Of a stretch of DNA of 64,000 nucleotides, positions 8,610 to 18,159 are shown piece after piece. The notes under the pieces were generated by a model. That model made no database searches. It had not been told where the DNA came from and saw nothing but the letters and a program-made list of their open reading frames with translations. The DNA lies in assembly GCF_000731985.1 (NCBI RefSeq), contig NZ_JNCS01000001.1, positions 496,001-560,000 of the forward strand. The letters run 5' to 3'. Origin of the DNA: Natrinema altunense. Lineage in GTDB: Archaea > Halobacteriota > Halobacteria > Halobacteriales > Natrialbaceae. Position 1 is the stretch's first letter; every line of letters begins with the position of its first letter. A program made the position numbers and the translations under genes.

Positions 8610-11600
8610 TCACGGCCACAACGGCACCGAGACCAAGAAGGTGAGCACAATCAATCCGAAATGGGAAGCCTGTACTAAGGCCGACGACTCAATCTCCAAC
8701 AATCGACGGATTCCCAAGGCGGTAAGGCCGACTACCGCAGCCGACAAGAGTGGAAGCAAGGCGAATGGGTACGGGATCGGGTTCCCGATTCCGAACGGCG
8801 ACTCCAGCTCCCTCCACTCCGTCAACTTATTCGCGTAACTTACGATGCCGCCGAAAAAGTCCGAAACGGTGACCAGGAAGTCGACCGTCGCAGCACCCTC
8901 ACTGCCAAGACCTGTACTGGAAGGATCCTCTACCAGGATCCGGAAGGTGTAGCTGGAACCAGCCGACGCATTCGCCGGGATATTACCTGAAACTGTTACC
9001 TGCTTCTGATTGAACGAACCAGTATTCAACACTACACGGTCAACCTCGAGATCCACATACCGACAGAAGTCATCCTGGGAGGTACAGGAGATATTCAACG
9101 GCACTTCCTCACTACCTGTGTTCTCCAAGAGGATCTGCTTCTCGAAAGTATCGCCTGGAGCTCGGGCAACAGTGAATTTCTGCGTGTCACTGGCGACTGC
9201 TGCCGACACCGTCCAATTATACTCACCAGTCACATTCTCCACAGTCTCCTGAGGTTGAGAACTACCACCGCCTACGACTCCACCGCCGGTGCTTCCTCCT
9301 CCAGAGGTCCCACCCGGCGACTTCGACTCATAGTAAACCAGTTTCATAGAATGACTTCCTTCGTGCAGCGACGAATTCCCAAAGTCATCCGGCACCTCAA
9401 CCGTCACATACTCCGTATCGTTGAAATACCGCTGATCAACCGACAGACCGCTATCACGCCCGTCGACATAGACCTCTGTCTCGGTCGGCAGCCTCTCCTC
9501 AAAGTTCGACAACCGGCTTCTCTCCACCGCAAAGGTAATCGGCTCCTCCTCAGTCAAGTTCGAGTAAACCTCGAACTCCCCACGGTACGTATACTTGAAA
9601 TCAGTCGCCGTCTCCGTCTTCTGCACCGGTTTATGGCTTACAACTTCACCAGGACTGCACATCTTCTCAAACTCGAACTCCGCAGTCGTTGAAGCCCTGA
9701 CCGTTCGAACCGAGTCCACCACGCTACATCCCTGCTCCTCGACCAGCTTACCGGAGAAGTCCACGGTCAAATTGACATCGCTTCTCGTGTTCGCCACCGA
9801 GACATTCTGACCGGCACGGTACAATTCGGAAACACCGTCACCGATTACAACACTACCTTCCTGGAACCGAGTGGATTCATTCACCTCGTTCTGAATCCAA
9901 TCTCCGGAAAACGTGGAATTGGTGCAGGCCGTCGTCACCATACTGCTACCCGGCGGAACCTCCGCTGAAGTCGTCACCGAACACTTCGAAGACAGATCCA
10001 CCGAGGTAAAGCTCACACTCCGAGAGTTCGAAGCCTCAAGACTGGTCTGATTGTAGAACGACTGCTGATCCAAGTCCGCCGCACCATACTGACCCTTCTC
10101 GAAAACCTTGACACTGGCATCGATCCAGTCACCCGTCGAGTTATAGTAGACTGATGATGTTGAGTCTGCGTCAACATCGACCTCACGCTGACCACAGTTC
10201 ACACAACTACCAGGCATCTCAGGGCTTGAAACATTCACACCGGTCCAACTGTAGCCACCAGTCTCAGTCAAATTCTTCCTGCGACTGACTCCCTGAGTAT
10301 CGAGACCCTGGCCAAACGCTCTGTCCTCAAACAAGGAACTGTTGGATTCGTCGATGAAATCCACAGTGAAAGTCGGCCTGTTACAATCCATCGCCACCGT
10401 CACACCCTGACCAGACGGAACGTCATCTGTTGTGGTCTGACTGCATACCGAGGAGAGGTCTACACCGGAGAACTGGAACGACCGACTGTTATCCACAACA
10501 AGCTGAGTCTGATTCACCAATACCTGCTCATCCTCACCGTGGTCAAAACCACTATCCTCGTACTTGCTGTAACTGGATTCCGTCTGACCAGTGATCCAAT
10601 CATTCTCCCAGACTCCGGTGTGCTGAACACTGCCGGATGCAGGGATAGTACCGTTCCACGACTCGCCCTGGATGACTGATCCGTAGTTCTGAAGCGTCAG
10701 GTTGTAATCGATGCTGGAGGTAGCGTCGTTGAAAATCTCAACTGTCCTGTTCACCCTCTGCGTCGACAACGTGTGGCTGAAATCATCTCCCCGGAGACCT
10801 GAATCAGTCTCAGAAATATCTATACTGTAGCTCTTACCGGTTGCCCCATAATTGTCTGAAACGCTATAATCAGAGGAGACAGGAGGAGTGATGTCAACAT
10901 CCATTTGAGAATTAGTCAACAAACTTAAATTACCGCCACCACTCCAGGTATCAATATCTTTCTCTCCCTTATCATCAACCTCGAATAGAAGCTTCGCATT
11001 CGAGGTGACACGATTATCAACAAACTTCCCCGAGGTAATATCAGGAGCATCCTGCGTCTCAAAGTTATAAGTTTGAGTCTGTGTACTAGCACTTCCATCG
11101 TCCAAAACCGCATACCATTCGTACTTAGTGCCCCACTCAAGGTTCACCCATTCCGTGGATGCATTTCCTTCATCACTTAGCGTGTCCTTACCTATCTCCG
11201 AACCAGTATCCGCCTGATAGAAGGTCACATTAATTATATCTCCATCTGGATCTGATACATTAATTGATATATTAGGGCTTGTGGAATTGACCGCAGAATT
11301 ATTCAAAGGATTATTTATTGCTGCGACTTTCGGCAGTTTGTTACACTGACCTAACGCTTTTAATCCCGGATAATCTCCTTCCCGTGTACACCATGTATTC
11401 TCAAAGTCAAATTCTGGCATACTTTGTTCAGGAGATGATCCAGTCATTTCAGGGGTAAGTAGCCCTGTTTCAGAAGAAGAATCATAGTCATATTGTGCGA
11501 TCTCTTTATCATAATAATTCTCAACTGGATTACTATAGAGGCAGTTACCACAAACATTATATGTATTGGTTTGCCCAGATCCTACTTTCACTGCAGCTGA

Positions 11601-12251
11601 ATATGTATGATAGATAAATCCGTTCCCATTACTATTACCAACAACACCGCCTACGTCTTGATTTCCACTCACATTAGCAATAGAGTAACTTCTATTTAGA
11701 TTGGCTACTCCTCCAAGTGCATTGTTTAGCGAGCCTACTATGCCACCTACATAATCACCCCCACTACTAACTTCTCCACTAGTATATATATGATAAATCT
11801 CTAGATTATTGGATGGAGTCGTACCACCAATTAATGCCCCAGCACTACCTACTGACGAATGAATGTCAACATCAACTAGAGAAACATCTTTAATATATTC
11901 TGCATCAGTAACCGTGTCAAATAAACCCGCACCTTCTGTATCTCTATTCACATAGAGATTCTGAATTGTATAGCCGTTCCCATCAAATGTCCCTCGGAAA
12001 CCATTATCAGTATCTTCTCCAATTGGATCAAATCCAGAGCCACCGTTCCAGTTTACAGTATCCGAACAATTTATATCACCTACAAGTTCATAATCAGCGG
12101 ACAAATCATTCTCCATATCCTGAAGTTGTTGGCATGTTTCAATCTGGTATGGATCAGTTAATGTTCCGGACCCTCCTGCAAATGATCCGAGTGCACTGGT
12201 GAGTAGAGCAAGTGTCGCCACTGAAAACAGGAACAGCTTCCGCAGAGACAT
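8610..12251 (-). CDS. Giant GLUG-repeat surface adhesin
   Basis: The frame is open to 12455, but ATG 12251 gives a clean signal peptide (MSLRKLFLFSVATLALLTSA) and lies 25 nt after a TATA box, giving 1,213 residues. Order: signal peptide; GLUG/beta-helix region about 30-270 (FRGTFDGNGYTIQNLYV, YVGGIVGSLNN, DVGGVVGNSNG); an Ig/fibronectin-like region about 310-400; a long Thr/Ser/Asn-rich region with many sequons and Cys pairs; a GGTSGGGSTGGG hinge near 1000; a CARDB-like domain; and two C-terminal membrane helices. GLUG proteins are typically cell-surface adhesins. The GLUG-coding part (about 11.2-12.2 kb) is visibly AT-richer than the rest. Likely role: contact with the recipient cell. Confidence 0.75.
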   Translation of the reverse strand: MSLRKLFLFSVATLALLTSALGSFAGGSGTLTDPYQIETCQQLQDMENDLSADYELVGDINCSDTVNWNGGSGFDPIGEDTDNGFRGTFDGNGYTIQNLYVNRDTEGAGLFDTVTDAEYIKDVSLVDVDIHSSVGSAGALIGGTTPSNNLEIYHIYTSGEVSSGGDYVGGIVGSLNNALGGVANLNRSYSIANVSGNQDVGGVVGNSNGNGFIYHTYSAAVKVGSGQTNTYNVCGNCLYSNPVENYYDKEIAQYDYDSSSETGLLTPEMTGSSPEQSMPEFDFENTWCTREGDYPGLKALGQCNKLPKVAAINNPLNNSAVNSTSPNISINVSDPDGDIINVTFYQADTGSEIGKDTLSDEGNASTEWVNLEWGTKYEWYAVLDDGSASTQTQTYNFETQDAPDITSGKFVDNRVTSNAKLLFEVDDKGEKDIDTWSGGGNLSLLTNSQMDVDITPPVSSDYSVSDNYGATGKSYSIDISETDSGLRGDDFSHTLSTQRVNRTVEIFNDATSSIDYNLTLQNYGSVIQGESWNGTIPASGSVQHTGVWENDWITGQTESSYSKYEDSGFDHGEDEQVLVNQTQLVVDNSRSFQFSGVDLSSVCSQTTTDDVPSGQGVTVAMDCNRPTFTVDFIDESNSSLFEDRAFGQGLDTQGVSRRKNLTETGGYSWTGVNVSSPEMPGSCVNCGQREVDVDADSTSSVYYNSTGDWIDASVKVFEKGQYGAADLDQQSFYNQTSLEASNSRSVSFTSVDLSSKCSVTTSAEVPPGSSMVTTACTNSTFSGDWIQNEVNESTRFQEGSVVIGDGVSELYRAGQNVSVANTRSDVNLTVDFSGKLVEEQGCSVVDSVRTVRASTTAEFEFEKMCSPGEVVSHKPVQKTETATDFKYTYRGEFEVYSNLTEEEPITFAVERSRLSNFEERLPTETEVYVDGRDSGLSVDQRYFNDTEYVTVEVPDDFGNSSLHEGSHSMKLVYYESKSPGGTSGGGSTGGGVVGGGSSQPQETVENVTGEYNWTVSAAVASDTQKFTVARAPGDTFEKQILLENTGSEEVPLNISCTSQDDFCRYVDLEVDRVVLNTGSFNQKQVTVSGNIPANASAGSSYTFRILVEDPSSTGLGSEGAATVDFLVTVSDFFGGIVSYANKLTEWRELESPFGIGNPIPYPFALLPLLSAAVVGLTALGIRRLLEIESSALVQASHFGLIVLTFLVSVPLWP

Positions 12252-12281
12252 ATGGAAAATTGGTAAAACAGTATTTAAAAA
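12252..12281 (-). promoter_or_regulatory. Adhesin promoter
   Basis: On the minus strand CTTTTTAAATACTGTTTTAC runs on to CAATTTTCCATATG, the final ATG starting the adhesin. TATA-to-ATG spacing indicates a leaderless transcript. The downstream part TAAATAYYGTTTTRCCAATT is shared with the promoter of the gene starting at 22272. Confidence 0.6.
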
Positions 12282-12301
12282 GAGAAGGGATGGGACAGTG
12301 T

Positions 12302-13897
12302 CTACACCCTGGCCAACTGGATTCCTGACAACCCGGAGAGCCCTGCCAAGCCTGCTGCCGTCACAAAATCTGAATACCCGAATATCGACAAACCTGTACC
12401 GACAACACCGAGCAAGAGGAAGGTCAGCGGCATCCAAGCAAGCCGTCGCACCCACCTCGAACCCTTGGACTCACGGTTCCACAGAATCAGGGCTGGTGCC
12501 AAGAGGAAGGCAGATCCGACCGCCAGCAACGGTAGATCATACACCAGGCCCACCAGGGAGACGAAGACTCCGGAAACCACGGTAAACGGCATTACCCGTG
12601 CCTGGTGAGAGACATGGACTCCGTTCTCCTGCTTCGGCGTAGTATGGAAGAACGCGTCACCCCCTCGCAGGATCTCCACGATCTTCTTGACCGCTGTCGG
12701 AGCCAAACTACAGTACACCGCTGTACTGACTGCGAGGAACTTCACCAACTGCCTCGGCTTATCCCTCATATCGACGAGGAAGGAGAGAACCGGACTGGCC
12801 AAGGTCGCCACCGTCATCCCGTAAAACCCTGGACTGAAATCCAACTCCAAGCCCAAGCCGAACACAGCCGTCACAGCCAAGATATACGCCAGGAACAGGG
12901 TTGACAGCGGCAAGTTCAGGACCGGAAACGCGACATCCAGTTTTTCCGTAACCGTTGCCCTGCTCTTCAGGAACCGGGGTAGCTCCTTGATAATGTACTC
13001 GGTGGTTCCAGCACTCCACTTCAGATGCCGCTTCCACATCGCGTAGTAATCCTCAGGAAAGTCTTCTCCGCAGACGACATCCTCCGCAAACACACCTCTG
13101 TAACCGTTTTCACGGATCCGCGTAGCGAACGCCAAGTCCTCCGACACAATCTCCGGAAAACCACCAGCCATCTTCCAAGCCTCCTTCCGGATGACCGCAC
13201 CGTGACCCAGGAACATCACGAAACCATACCTGTTCCTCTGCGGCATATACCGATCCCAGTGAATGTCGATACCCTTCCCAAGCAGCTGGGCAAAACGCGA
13301 ACTCTGCTCGTTAGTATCGTGATTCGCCTGAACAAAACCGACATCAGGCGAAGAGAAATAGCGAAGAGCCTGCCTCAGAAACCCTGGGGAGATTCGTTCA
13401 TCACTGTCTACAATAGCGAAGTAATCGGCCTCAATCATCTGAATCGCGTGGTTCAAAGCACCAGCCTTGAACCCCTCCCTACTGTCACGACGAATCACCT
13501 CAACCGCGTCGAAACTTTCAGCAAACTCATCCACCAATTCACGGTATTCCTGTTCTGTACTGTCATCCAGAATGTACAGGGTAGCATCGTGAACCTGGTC
13601 GACGCAGTCCTCCGCAGTCTCCCAACTGAAATCGTTGAACGTCGGCAACAAGACAGCCGCATCCATCCCTCTGGCTTCCTCCAAACTCAACTTCTCCGGC
13701 CTGCTTCGAGGCAGATAACCGAAGACCTGCACCACGATATTGTAGATCCCGTACAGCCAGAAAACAGCGACCGACACCACCAGGAAGCCGACGACCGAAC
13801 CCGCCAAAAAACCGTTCATCGACCCTGCGATCCCCAATGCCTCAGGGCCGAACAGTAGAAGCGACCCCGTCCAGAGAGACAGGACCCACCCGTACAT
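12302..13897 (-). CDS. Membrane glycosyltransferase, family 2
   Basis: 531 residues. Two N-terminal membrane helices (about 5-55) precede a GT-A domain: AAVLLPTFNDF (80-90), nucleotide-sugar site DSD at 164-166 (AIVDSDERISP), the acceptor-side SED near 245 and a processive-type motif WKRHLKWSAG near 280 (a QxxRW variant). Four or five further helices follow. The layout resembles cellulose- or hyaluronan-synthase-like enzymes that build and export a polysaccharide or glycosylate a lipid. Next to the adhesin, it could modify surface proteins or make a capsule-like polymer for cell contact. A promoter with a palindromic operator lies at 14037-14061, about 140 nt upstream of the start. Confidence 0.85.
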   Translation of the reverse strand: MYGWVLSLWTGSLLLFGPEALGIAGSMNGFLAGSVVGFLVVSVAVFWLYGIYNIVVQVFGYLPRSRPEKLSLEEARGMDAAVLLPTFNDFSWETAEDCVDQVHDATLYILDDSTEQEYRELVDEFAESFDAVEVIRRDSREGFKAGALNHAIQMIEADYFAIVDSDERISPGFLRQALRYFSSPDVGFVQANHDTNEQSSRFAQLLGKGIDIHWDRYMPQRNRYGFVMFLGHGAVIRKEAWKMAGGFPEIVSEDLAFATRIRENGYRGVFAEDVVCGEDFPEDYYAMWKRHLKWSAGTTEYIIKELPRFLKSRATVTEKLDVAFPVLNLPLSTLFLAYILAVTAVFGLGLELDFSPGFYGMTVATLASPVLSFLVDMRDKPRQLVKFLAVSTAVYCSLAPTAVKKIVEILRGGDAFFHTTPKQENGVHVSHQARVMPFTVVSGVFVSLVGLVYDLPLLAVGSAFLLAPALILWNRESKGSRWVRRLAWMPLTFLLLGVVGTGLSIFGYSDFVTAAGLAGLSGLSGIQLARV

Positions 13898-14036
13898 CGC
13901 AGGACTCTTCGCCTCAGTGATCCGGTATCAAGCCCTGTACTCTGCCGAAACAGCTTTACACGGTTTTGAACGAGGTAGATGTATCTGGCAAGACTGGATT
14001 CCGTAAGTCATAGTCCTGTGACAGACTTTCTCCTAA

Positions 14037-14070
14037 GTATTTTTAAGTGTTCGCCGAACACCGAACACCA
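14037..14070 (-). promoter_or_regulatory. TATA box with palindromic operator
   Basis: GTGTTCGCCGAACAC (14047-14061) is a perfect palindrome around one base, followed by a third half-site CCGAACACC to 14069. On the minus strand it lies directly upstream of the TATA box CTTAAAAATAC (14037-14047). The transcript would run into the glycosyltransferase gene after a leader of about 115 nt. The same arrangement occurs at 22615-22647, 32361-32392 and 63140-63170. Confidence 0.65.
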
Positions 14071-14082
14071 CTCGCCTGATCA

Positions 14083-14955
14083 CTACTCCTTGCTGTCCAG
14101 GATGAAGATGAATCCGAGTAGGACGGCACCAGCTAAAGCCACAAGCAAAGCCAAAGCAACAGAGACCTCATTCGCCCAGATACTTGCCGACGACGCCTTC
14201 TGAAACAAGTTCCCCGACCCGTGAATCATATAAGCCGGAATAATCGAATGCGTCACCGCCGTCAACGTATTCGTAATGAACCCCAGCAACAAGATCCCCA
14301 CCTGACTCGTCTCCGAACCACCATACCGGAAATTATGGTAGAACAGGAACGCCAAAGTCGTCGTCACCACCGACACGGTCTTTGACGCAACGATAGCAGC
14401 GCTGAGATCCATCCCGCTTCTAACCAGGAAGAAAGTCAAGACCGCTGTCGTCGCCATCAACACTCCGACATTAAAGAACAAGGTCTCGGCTGAAACAGCT
14501 GGCTCCACCGCCAAACCCAGGGCCGTCGTGCTCTCCGCCACCGAACCCTGAACCAGGACCGGGACACCAGGAGCAAACTGACCCGACTGACTCACAAGCA
14601 TACCAAACAGCATACCCACAATCAAGAACACTACCGTCAACCGGATCGGCGACCTCACCCACTCCAGATTCTTCCCAAGGAAAGTCTGCTCCGGCGAATG
14701 AATCGTGATGAAATCAAACCCTTTCAGTTCCGGATTTGCCTCGAAGAAACCTCTGTTCTTCAGGTAAACCCGGATAACGCTAAATAGTACAACAGGAAGC
14801 CCGATAATAGCATACAGGAAGAACTTGACCAAGTTACTCGTGTTCTCCGCAGCACCAAGACCATACATCAAAGCAACAGGAACTGAAAGCGTCAGGATAC
14901 CATAGAATAGCCAAATCGAGATAAGTTCTAAAGCCTGCTCAGTCCTCCCCGCCAT
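14083..14955 (-). CDS. Seven-helix membrane protein sharing the fsx1 promoter box
   Basis: 290 residues with about seven hydrophobic segments: 12-35, 42-65, 105-125, 155-180, 185-205, 220-245 and 262-285. Between helices two and three is a polar loop (about 66-100, with FDFITIHSPEQTFLGKNLEW). No family can be named; size and topology would also fit a VirB6/TrbL-like channel or an S-layer export factor, without sequence evidence. Its promoter (CTTAAAAAC, then TGACATATTTTCTGTATG) matches that of fsx1 at nearly every base of the box, so the two are probably co-expressed. Confidence 0.65.
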   Translation of the reverse strand: MAGRTEQALELISIWLFYGILTLSVPVALMYGLGAAENTSNLVKFFLYAIIGLPVVLFSVIRVYLKNRGFFEANPELKGFDFITIHSPEQTFLGKNLEWVRSPIRLTVVFLIVGMLFGMLVSQSGQFAPGVPVLVQGSVAESTTALGLAVEPAVSAETLFFNVGVLMATTAVLTFFLVRSGMDLSAAIVASKTVSVVTTTLAFLFYHNFRYGGSETSQVGILLLGFITNTLTAVTHSIIPAYMIHGSGNLFQKASSASIWANEVSVALALLVALAGAVLLGFIFILDSKE

Positions 14956-14990
14956 ACAGAAAATATGTCAGAAAGGTGTTTTTAAGATAA
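14956..14990 (-). promoter_or_regulatory. Leaderless promoter with fsx1-type box
   Basis: Minus strand: TATA box CTTAAAAACACC, then TTTCTGACATATTTTCTG directly before ATG 14955. The box TGACATATTTYYTGTATG is otherwise seen only at fsx1 in this window. Confidence 0.6.
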
Positions 14991-15006
14991 CAGGGTGGAC
15001 GAGGAT

Positions 15007-16236
15007 TCAATCCTCCACCACGATAGCTCGTCGAACCGACGGAGCAGGAATAATCGCAACAGGAGCAGCAAACGGATTTCCAGTGACATACACCGCGACA
15101 GAAGCCAGCAACAGGCGTACAGCAGTCAGTTGATGCTCCTCCGACAGATTAGAAAACCAGACACGCGCTTTCCCCGTACTCAACATCGACTCCACAATCA
15201 TCGCCGGAACCTCTACCACCAACTCAGTGGTAAACGCGTCTGCGTCCGGAAGAGTAGAATCCAACATCGCACCCCCAGGCCCAGTTTCCGGAACTACCTC
15301 TCCAGTAGCCTCCAACGGCTCAGCCTCCACACTCGTCTTCGACGCCTCATCAACCACCGACCCCTCAAACTGCGAGGATGGATGGGTATGCGTAGTAGCA
15401 GCTGCCGCAGCATCCATCGCAGGCTGCATCGACGCCAAGTCCGCAAGAACAGAATCAGGAAAAGCAATATCCTGAACAGCCTCCGACATCATCGCCGCCG
15501 TCGACTGCGCCATCAAGCTCTGATGATGGTCAAGAGCAGCAGTCAAAGGAGCCAAACTCTGAGCAAACATCTCCTGGTGCTGAGCGATCGCAGGTTGAAG
15601 AGAACTTGCTACCATCTGCTCCGTCGGAAATAGATCAGGATCCACAACACCAGCCAAAGCCGAAACCTGGCTCTGAAACACTTCATCGTGAAACTCCGGC
15701 ATATTAGCCACCGAAGCAAGTGCCGTAGATGGCATCTCGAAACTCGGAAACATTCCACTCATATCCAGATCCAATCCTACACCCTCAAACCCTGACGGCG
15801 GCGACTCCCTCTCCGGCGGCTCACCAACCTCCTCTTCCTGGATATCGTGCTCAAGATAGACGGCACCCACATACTCCCGTAACAAGTCCTCAACCGATTC
15901 ACTCTCATTCTCTGGATCAAGTCTTGTAACTTCACCCTGAAGAGAGAAGAACGACTGTCCCGGGATAACTGCTCTTGAAGCAACAGCCATCGGAACCTCG
16001 TCAAAGATCAGTCTGTAAACAGTAAGCGCCTCCCTCGTCTCCTCCAAAGACAAGCCGACTTCATCAGCAACTGCTTCCACATCCTCCAAGTCACGCCACA
16101 GCTCCCCAGCCTCACGAACAGTCTCAACCCACTCAACAGAAACCTGCTCCCGATGCTCCTCACGATCAGCCTTCAACGCCTCCTCCAATCCTTCAAAATC
16201 AGGCTCCTCAAACACATCCTCCTCATCCTCACTCAT
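15007..16236 (-). CDS. Acidic protein with N-terminal helix-turn-helix
   Basis: 409 residues. An acidic start is followed by a possible helix-turn-helix (about 45-80: LEDVEAVADEVGLSLEETRE, then ALTVYRLIF). The middle (about 160-300) is rich in Ala, Gln, Met and Ser with long helices (QSLAPLTAALDHHQSLMAQS), as in tape-measure or pore-forming proteins. The end has a moderately hydrophobic patch (LLLASVAVYVTGNPFAAPVA). I do not recognise it. Helical Ala/Gln/Met-rich proteins of mobile elements can be secreted structural components, but there is no signal peptide. Confidence 0.6.
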   Translation of the reverse strand: MSEDEEDVFEEPDFEGLEEALKADREEHREQVSVEWVETVREAGELWRDLEDVEAVADEVGLSLEETREALTVYRLIFDEVPMAVASRAVIPGQSFFSLQGEVTRLDPENESESVEDLLREYVGAVYLEHDIQEEEVGEPPERESPPSGFEGVGLDLDMSGMFPSFEMPSTALASVANMPEFHDEVFQSQVSALAGVVDPDLFPTEQMVASSLQPAIAQHQEMFAQSLAPLTAALDHHQSLMAQSTAAMMSEAVQDIAFPDSVLADLASMQPAMDAAAAATTHTHPSSQFEGSVVDEASKTSVEAEPLEATGEVVPETGPGGAMLDSTLPDADAFTTELVVEVPAMIVESMLSTGKARVWFSNLSEEHQLTAVRLLLASVAVYVTGNPFAAPVAIIPAPSVRRAIVVED

Positions 16237-16351
16237 TACCAGGAAGGTAAGCGTAGACGCCTAAAGAAAGCTCAGGTAGGGATATGTGGTGGCACAGTCC
16301 GAGTTCCAAGCCCCTGTGCCAGAGGCAAATGCCAGGATATCTCACCCGTAT

Positions 16352-17392
16352 CTATCCTACGACCTGTACAGCGCTGGTACCAGCTCCACTGTCGTCAAAG
16401 AGCTGAATGTCAATCGGGTTCTCACCGTCCGAAAGCTGCTCGTCTCCATCGACCGGATTCGTTCCGTCTTCCGTCGCAAACGTTACTACGCGTGCATCGA
16501 TGGTCAGCGGCTGGTCTGAGGTTGCTACCAGGCTGTCAAGCTCGACTTCTGCCTTATCGTTGGATCCGAGCCTGTCAATCCCGTTGTTAGGATTGAAGAC
16601 GACTTCGCTGGTAGCAGCTGACTGTCCTGCACCGGAGACCTCGACGTAGATCTTCCTGATTCCTTCGTCGTAGTTACCGTCAGAGTTGCTGTCGGTCGTC
16701 GGGTCGTTGGTTCCGGTGTGCATCACCATCTTCCAGACTCTGTACTCGGTGTCTTCTGATGGCTTGATGGTCTGGTCAGCGCTATGTTCCTCGATTGAGG
16801 AAGTGTTGCTGCTGATACCGAGATCGAACTGCTCCAGGGTTGGAGCGTACCTGTCAGCCACTTCTACAGTGGTCTGTTCAGGTGCCTGGTTGTACTCGGA
16901 CAGGCTGATGTCGCCGTAGCTGGATCCGTCAGGGATAGTCACTGAATCGAAGGTCATATACCTGCCGTCAGATTCGACAGCAAGGTAGTAGGTCCCTGGC
17001 TCGTACTGAACCGTGGTCGATTCAGAGTCCACAGTGACTACATCCTTCTCCTGTGAAGTACCGAAGTACGGCTCAATCGCTCTCTCATTACCCCATACCT
17101 CGTTACCATCGTTGTCGGTAGGCTTCTCAGAGAAGACATGGACTGTGGCACTGGTCACATCCTGACTGGACATATCCTCCAGATTGATGTTCTTCTTCAC
17201 CGCACGGTTCTCCCACGGACCATCAACAGTCTCCTCGTCATCAGGCTGAGACTGATCCGGCTGCGTAGGCACATCACCCGGGGCACCAGTTCCCTGGACA
17301 TAGTTCAGCGCAGCAAATCCACCGGCCCCTATCAGAACGAGACCGCCGAAGATAACTGCAATACCAGTCATACCAATTCCTTTTCTATCCAA
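16352..17392 (-). CDS. Exported protein with pilin-like N-terminus
   Basis: 346 residues from a TTG start at 17392, chosen because a strong Shine-Dalgarno sequence (GGAGGTGA) lies 9 nt upstream; an internal ATG at 17371 is the alternative. The N-terminus MDRKGIGMTGIAVIFGGLVL has the basic-Gly site followed by about 20 hydrophobic residues seen in archaeal type IV pilins, but a plain signal anchor fits as well. The rest (50-346) is beta-rich, acidic and Thr/Ser-rich, with Ca-site-like DSNSDGNYDEG near 233. A TATA box CTTATAAAG lies near 17480. Strong promoter and ribosome site suggest an abundant surface or filament protein. Confidence 0.6.
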   Translation of the reverse strand: MDRKGIGMTGIAVIFGGLVLIGAGGFAALNYVQGTGAPGDVPTQPDQSQPDDEETVDGPWENRAVKKNINLEDMSSQDVTSATVHVFSEKPTDNDGNEVWGNERAIEPYFGTSQEKDVVTVDSESTTVQYEPGTYYLAVESDGRYMTFDSVTIPDGSSYGDISLSEYNQAPEQTTVEVADRYAPTLEQFDLGISSNTSSIEEHSADQTIKPSEDTEYRVWKMVMHTGTNDPTTDSNSDGNYDEGIRKIYVEVSGAGQSAATSEVVFNPNNGIDRLGSNDKAEVELDSLVATSDQPLTIDARVVTFATEDGTNPVDGDEQLSDGENPIDIQLFDDSGAGTSAVQVVG

Positions 17393-17577
17393 AGTTGATT
17401 CTCACCTCCGAGGCAAAGCATACAGCCCCAAATCTGATCGAACGATTTTCACTCAGAGATACCCATATACCAACTGTTCTTTATAAGGCAATTTGATATA
17501 GAGTTCAAAACGGCTGATTGAACTCCATTTCAATACCTATCAAGGATATAAAAACACACATCTGGCACATCTACAAT

Positions 17578-17964
17578 ATGGAAATCAAGGGCGATACACC
17601 CGCCGAAGTCAAGTTCACCTACAAACTTCTCTTCCACTTCGAACAAAAAGGCCGCATCCGCAAAGCCATCGAAGGTCTCACCGGCAAACAAAATAGATAC
17701 ACCAAATCAGAAATCGCCGACTACCTCGGATCCAACACAGAACACAGCAAGAGATACGCCGACGACTACCTCAAGAAACTCGAGAAGACAGGCGTACTGA
17801 TCCACGCCGGAAAAAGGAAAAACGCAGATAGCCCTGACGACACCTGGAAAATAGACCGTCAGAAGCTTCTCGACGCCTTCACTGACACAGAATATTATAA
17901 AGAGAATAAGAAACTCTTCGCCAAAGCCCTCGACTACAGCCGAGAAGGACTCGACCTCACATAG
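17578..17964 (+). CDS. Winged-helix regulator
   Basis: 128 residues from ATG 17578 (MEIKGDTPAEVKFTYKLLFH). The frame is open 20 codons further, but a TATA box (GGATATAAAAAC, 17543-17553) sits about 27 nt before this ATG, giving a leaderless start. It contains a winged helix: RYTKSEIADYLGSNTEHSKR (about 40-60), then DDYLKKLEKTGVLIHAGK. It is divergent from the exported protein gene at 16352-17392 and may control it or the transfer operon. Confidence 0.65.
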   Translation: MEIKGDTPAEVKFTYKLLFHFEQKGRIRKAIEGLTGKQNRYTKSEIADYLGSNTEHSKRYADDYLKKLEKTGVLIHAGKRKNADSPDDTWKIDRQKLLDAFTDTEYYKENKKLFAKALDYSREGLDLT

Positions 17965-18006
17965 GGCAGCCAAGACTTACAGACCCTCCTACCGCAACAA
18001 CAGAGT

Positions 18007-18159
18007 ATGGATCCGATTCCCGGCGGCGAGTTTCCAGAAACAGAAAAAGAAGAGGAAGACGAACAAGACGACATCTGCGACAACTGCGGAACCGAACTCG
18101 AATGGACTCTCGACCTCGACGGCGTCCAAAAACAGGTATGCCCCAACTGCGAGAACTAA
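18007..18159 (+). CDS. Zinc-ribbon microprotein
   Basis: A 50-residue reading frame from ATG 18007 to TAA 18157, starting MDPIPGGEFPETEKEEEDEQ. It ends with a two-knuckle zinc ribbon: ICDNCGTELEW, a 12-residue loop, then VCPNCEN. It lies 40 nt after the winged-helix gene, probably in the same transcript, and its last bases overlap the stop of the convergent ATPase gene. Zinc-ribbon microproteins of this kind are frequent in haloarchaea; function unknown. Confidence 0.65.
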   Translation: MDPIPGGEFPETEKEEEDEQDDICDNCGTELEWTLDLDGVQKQVCPNCEN

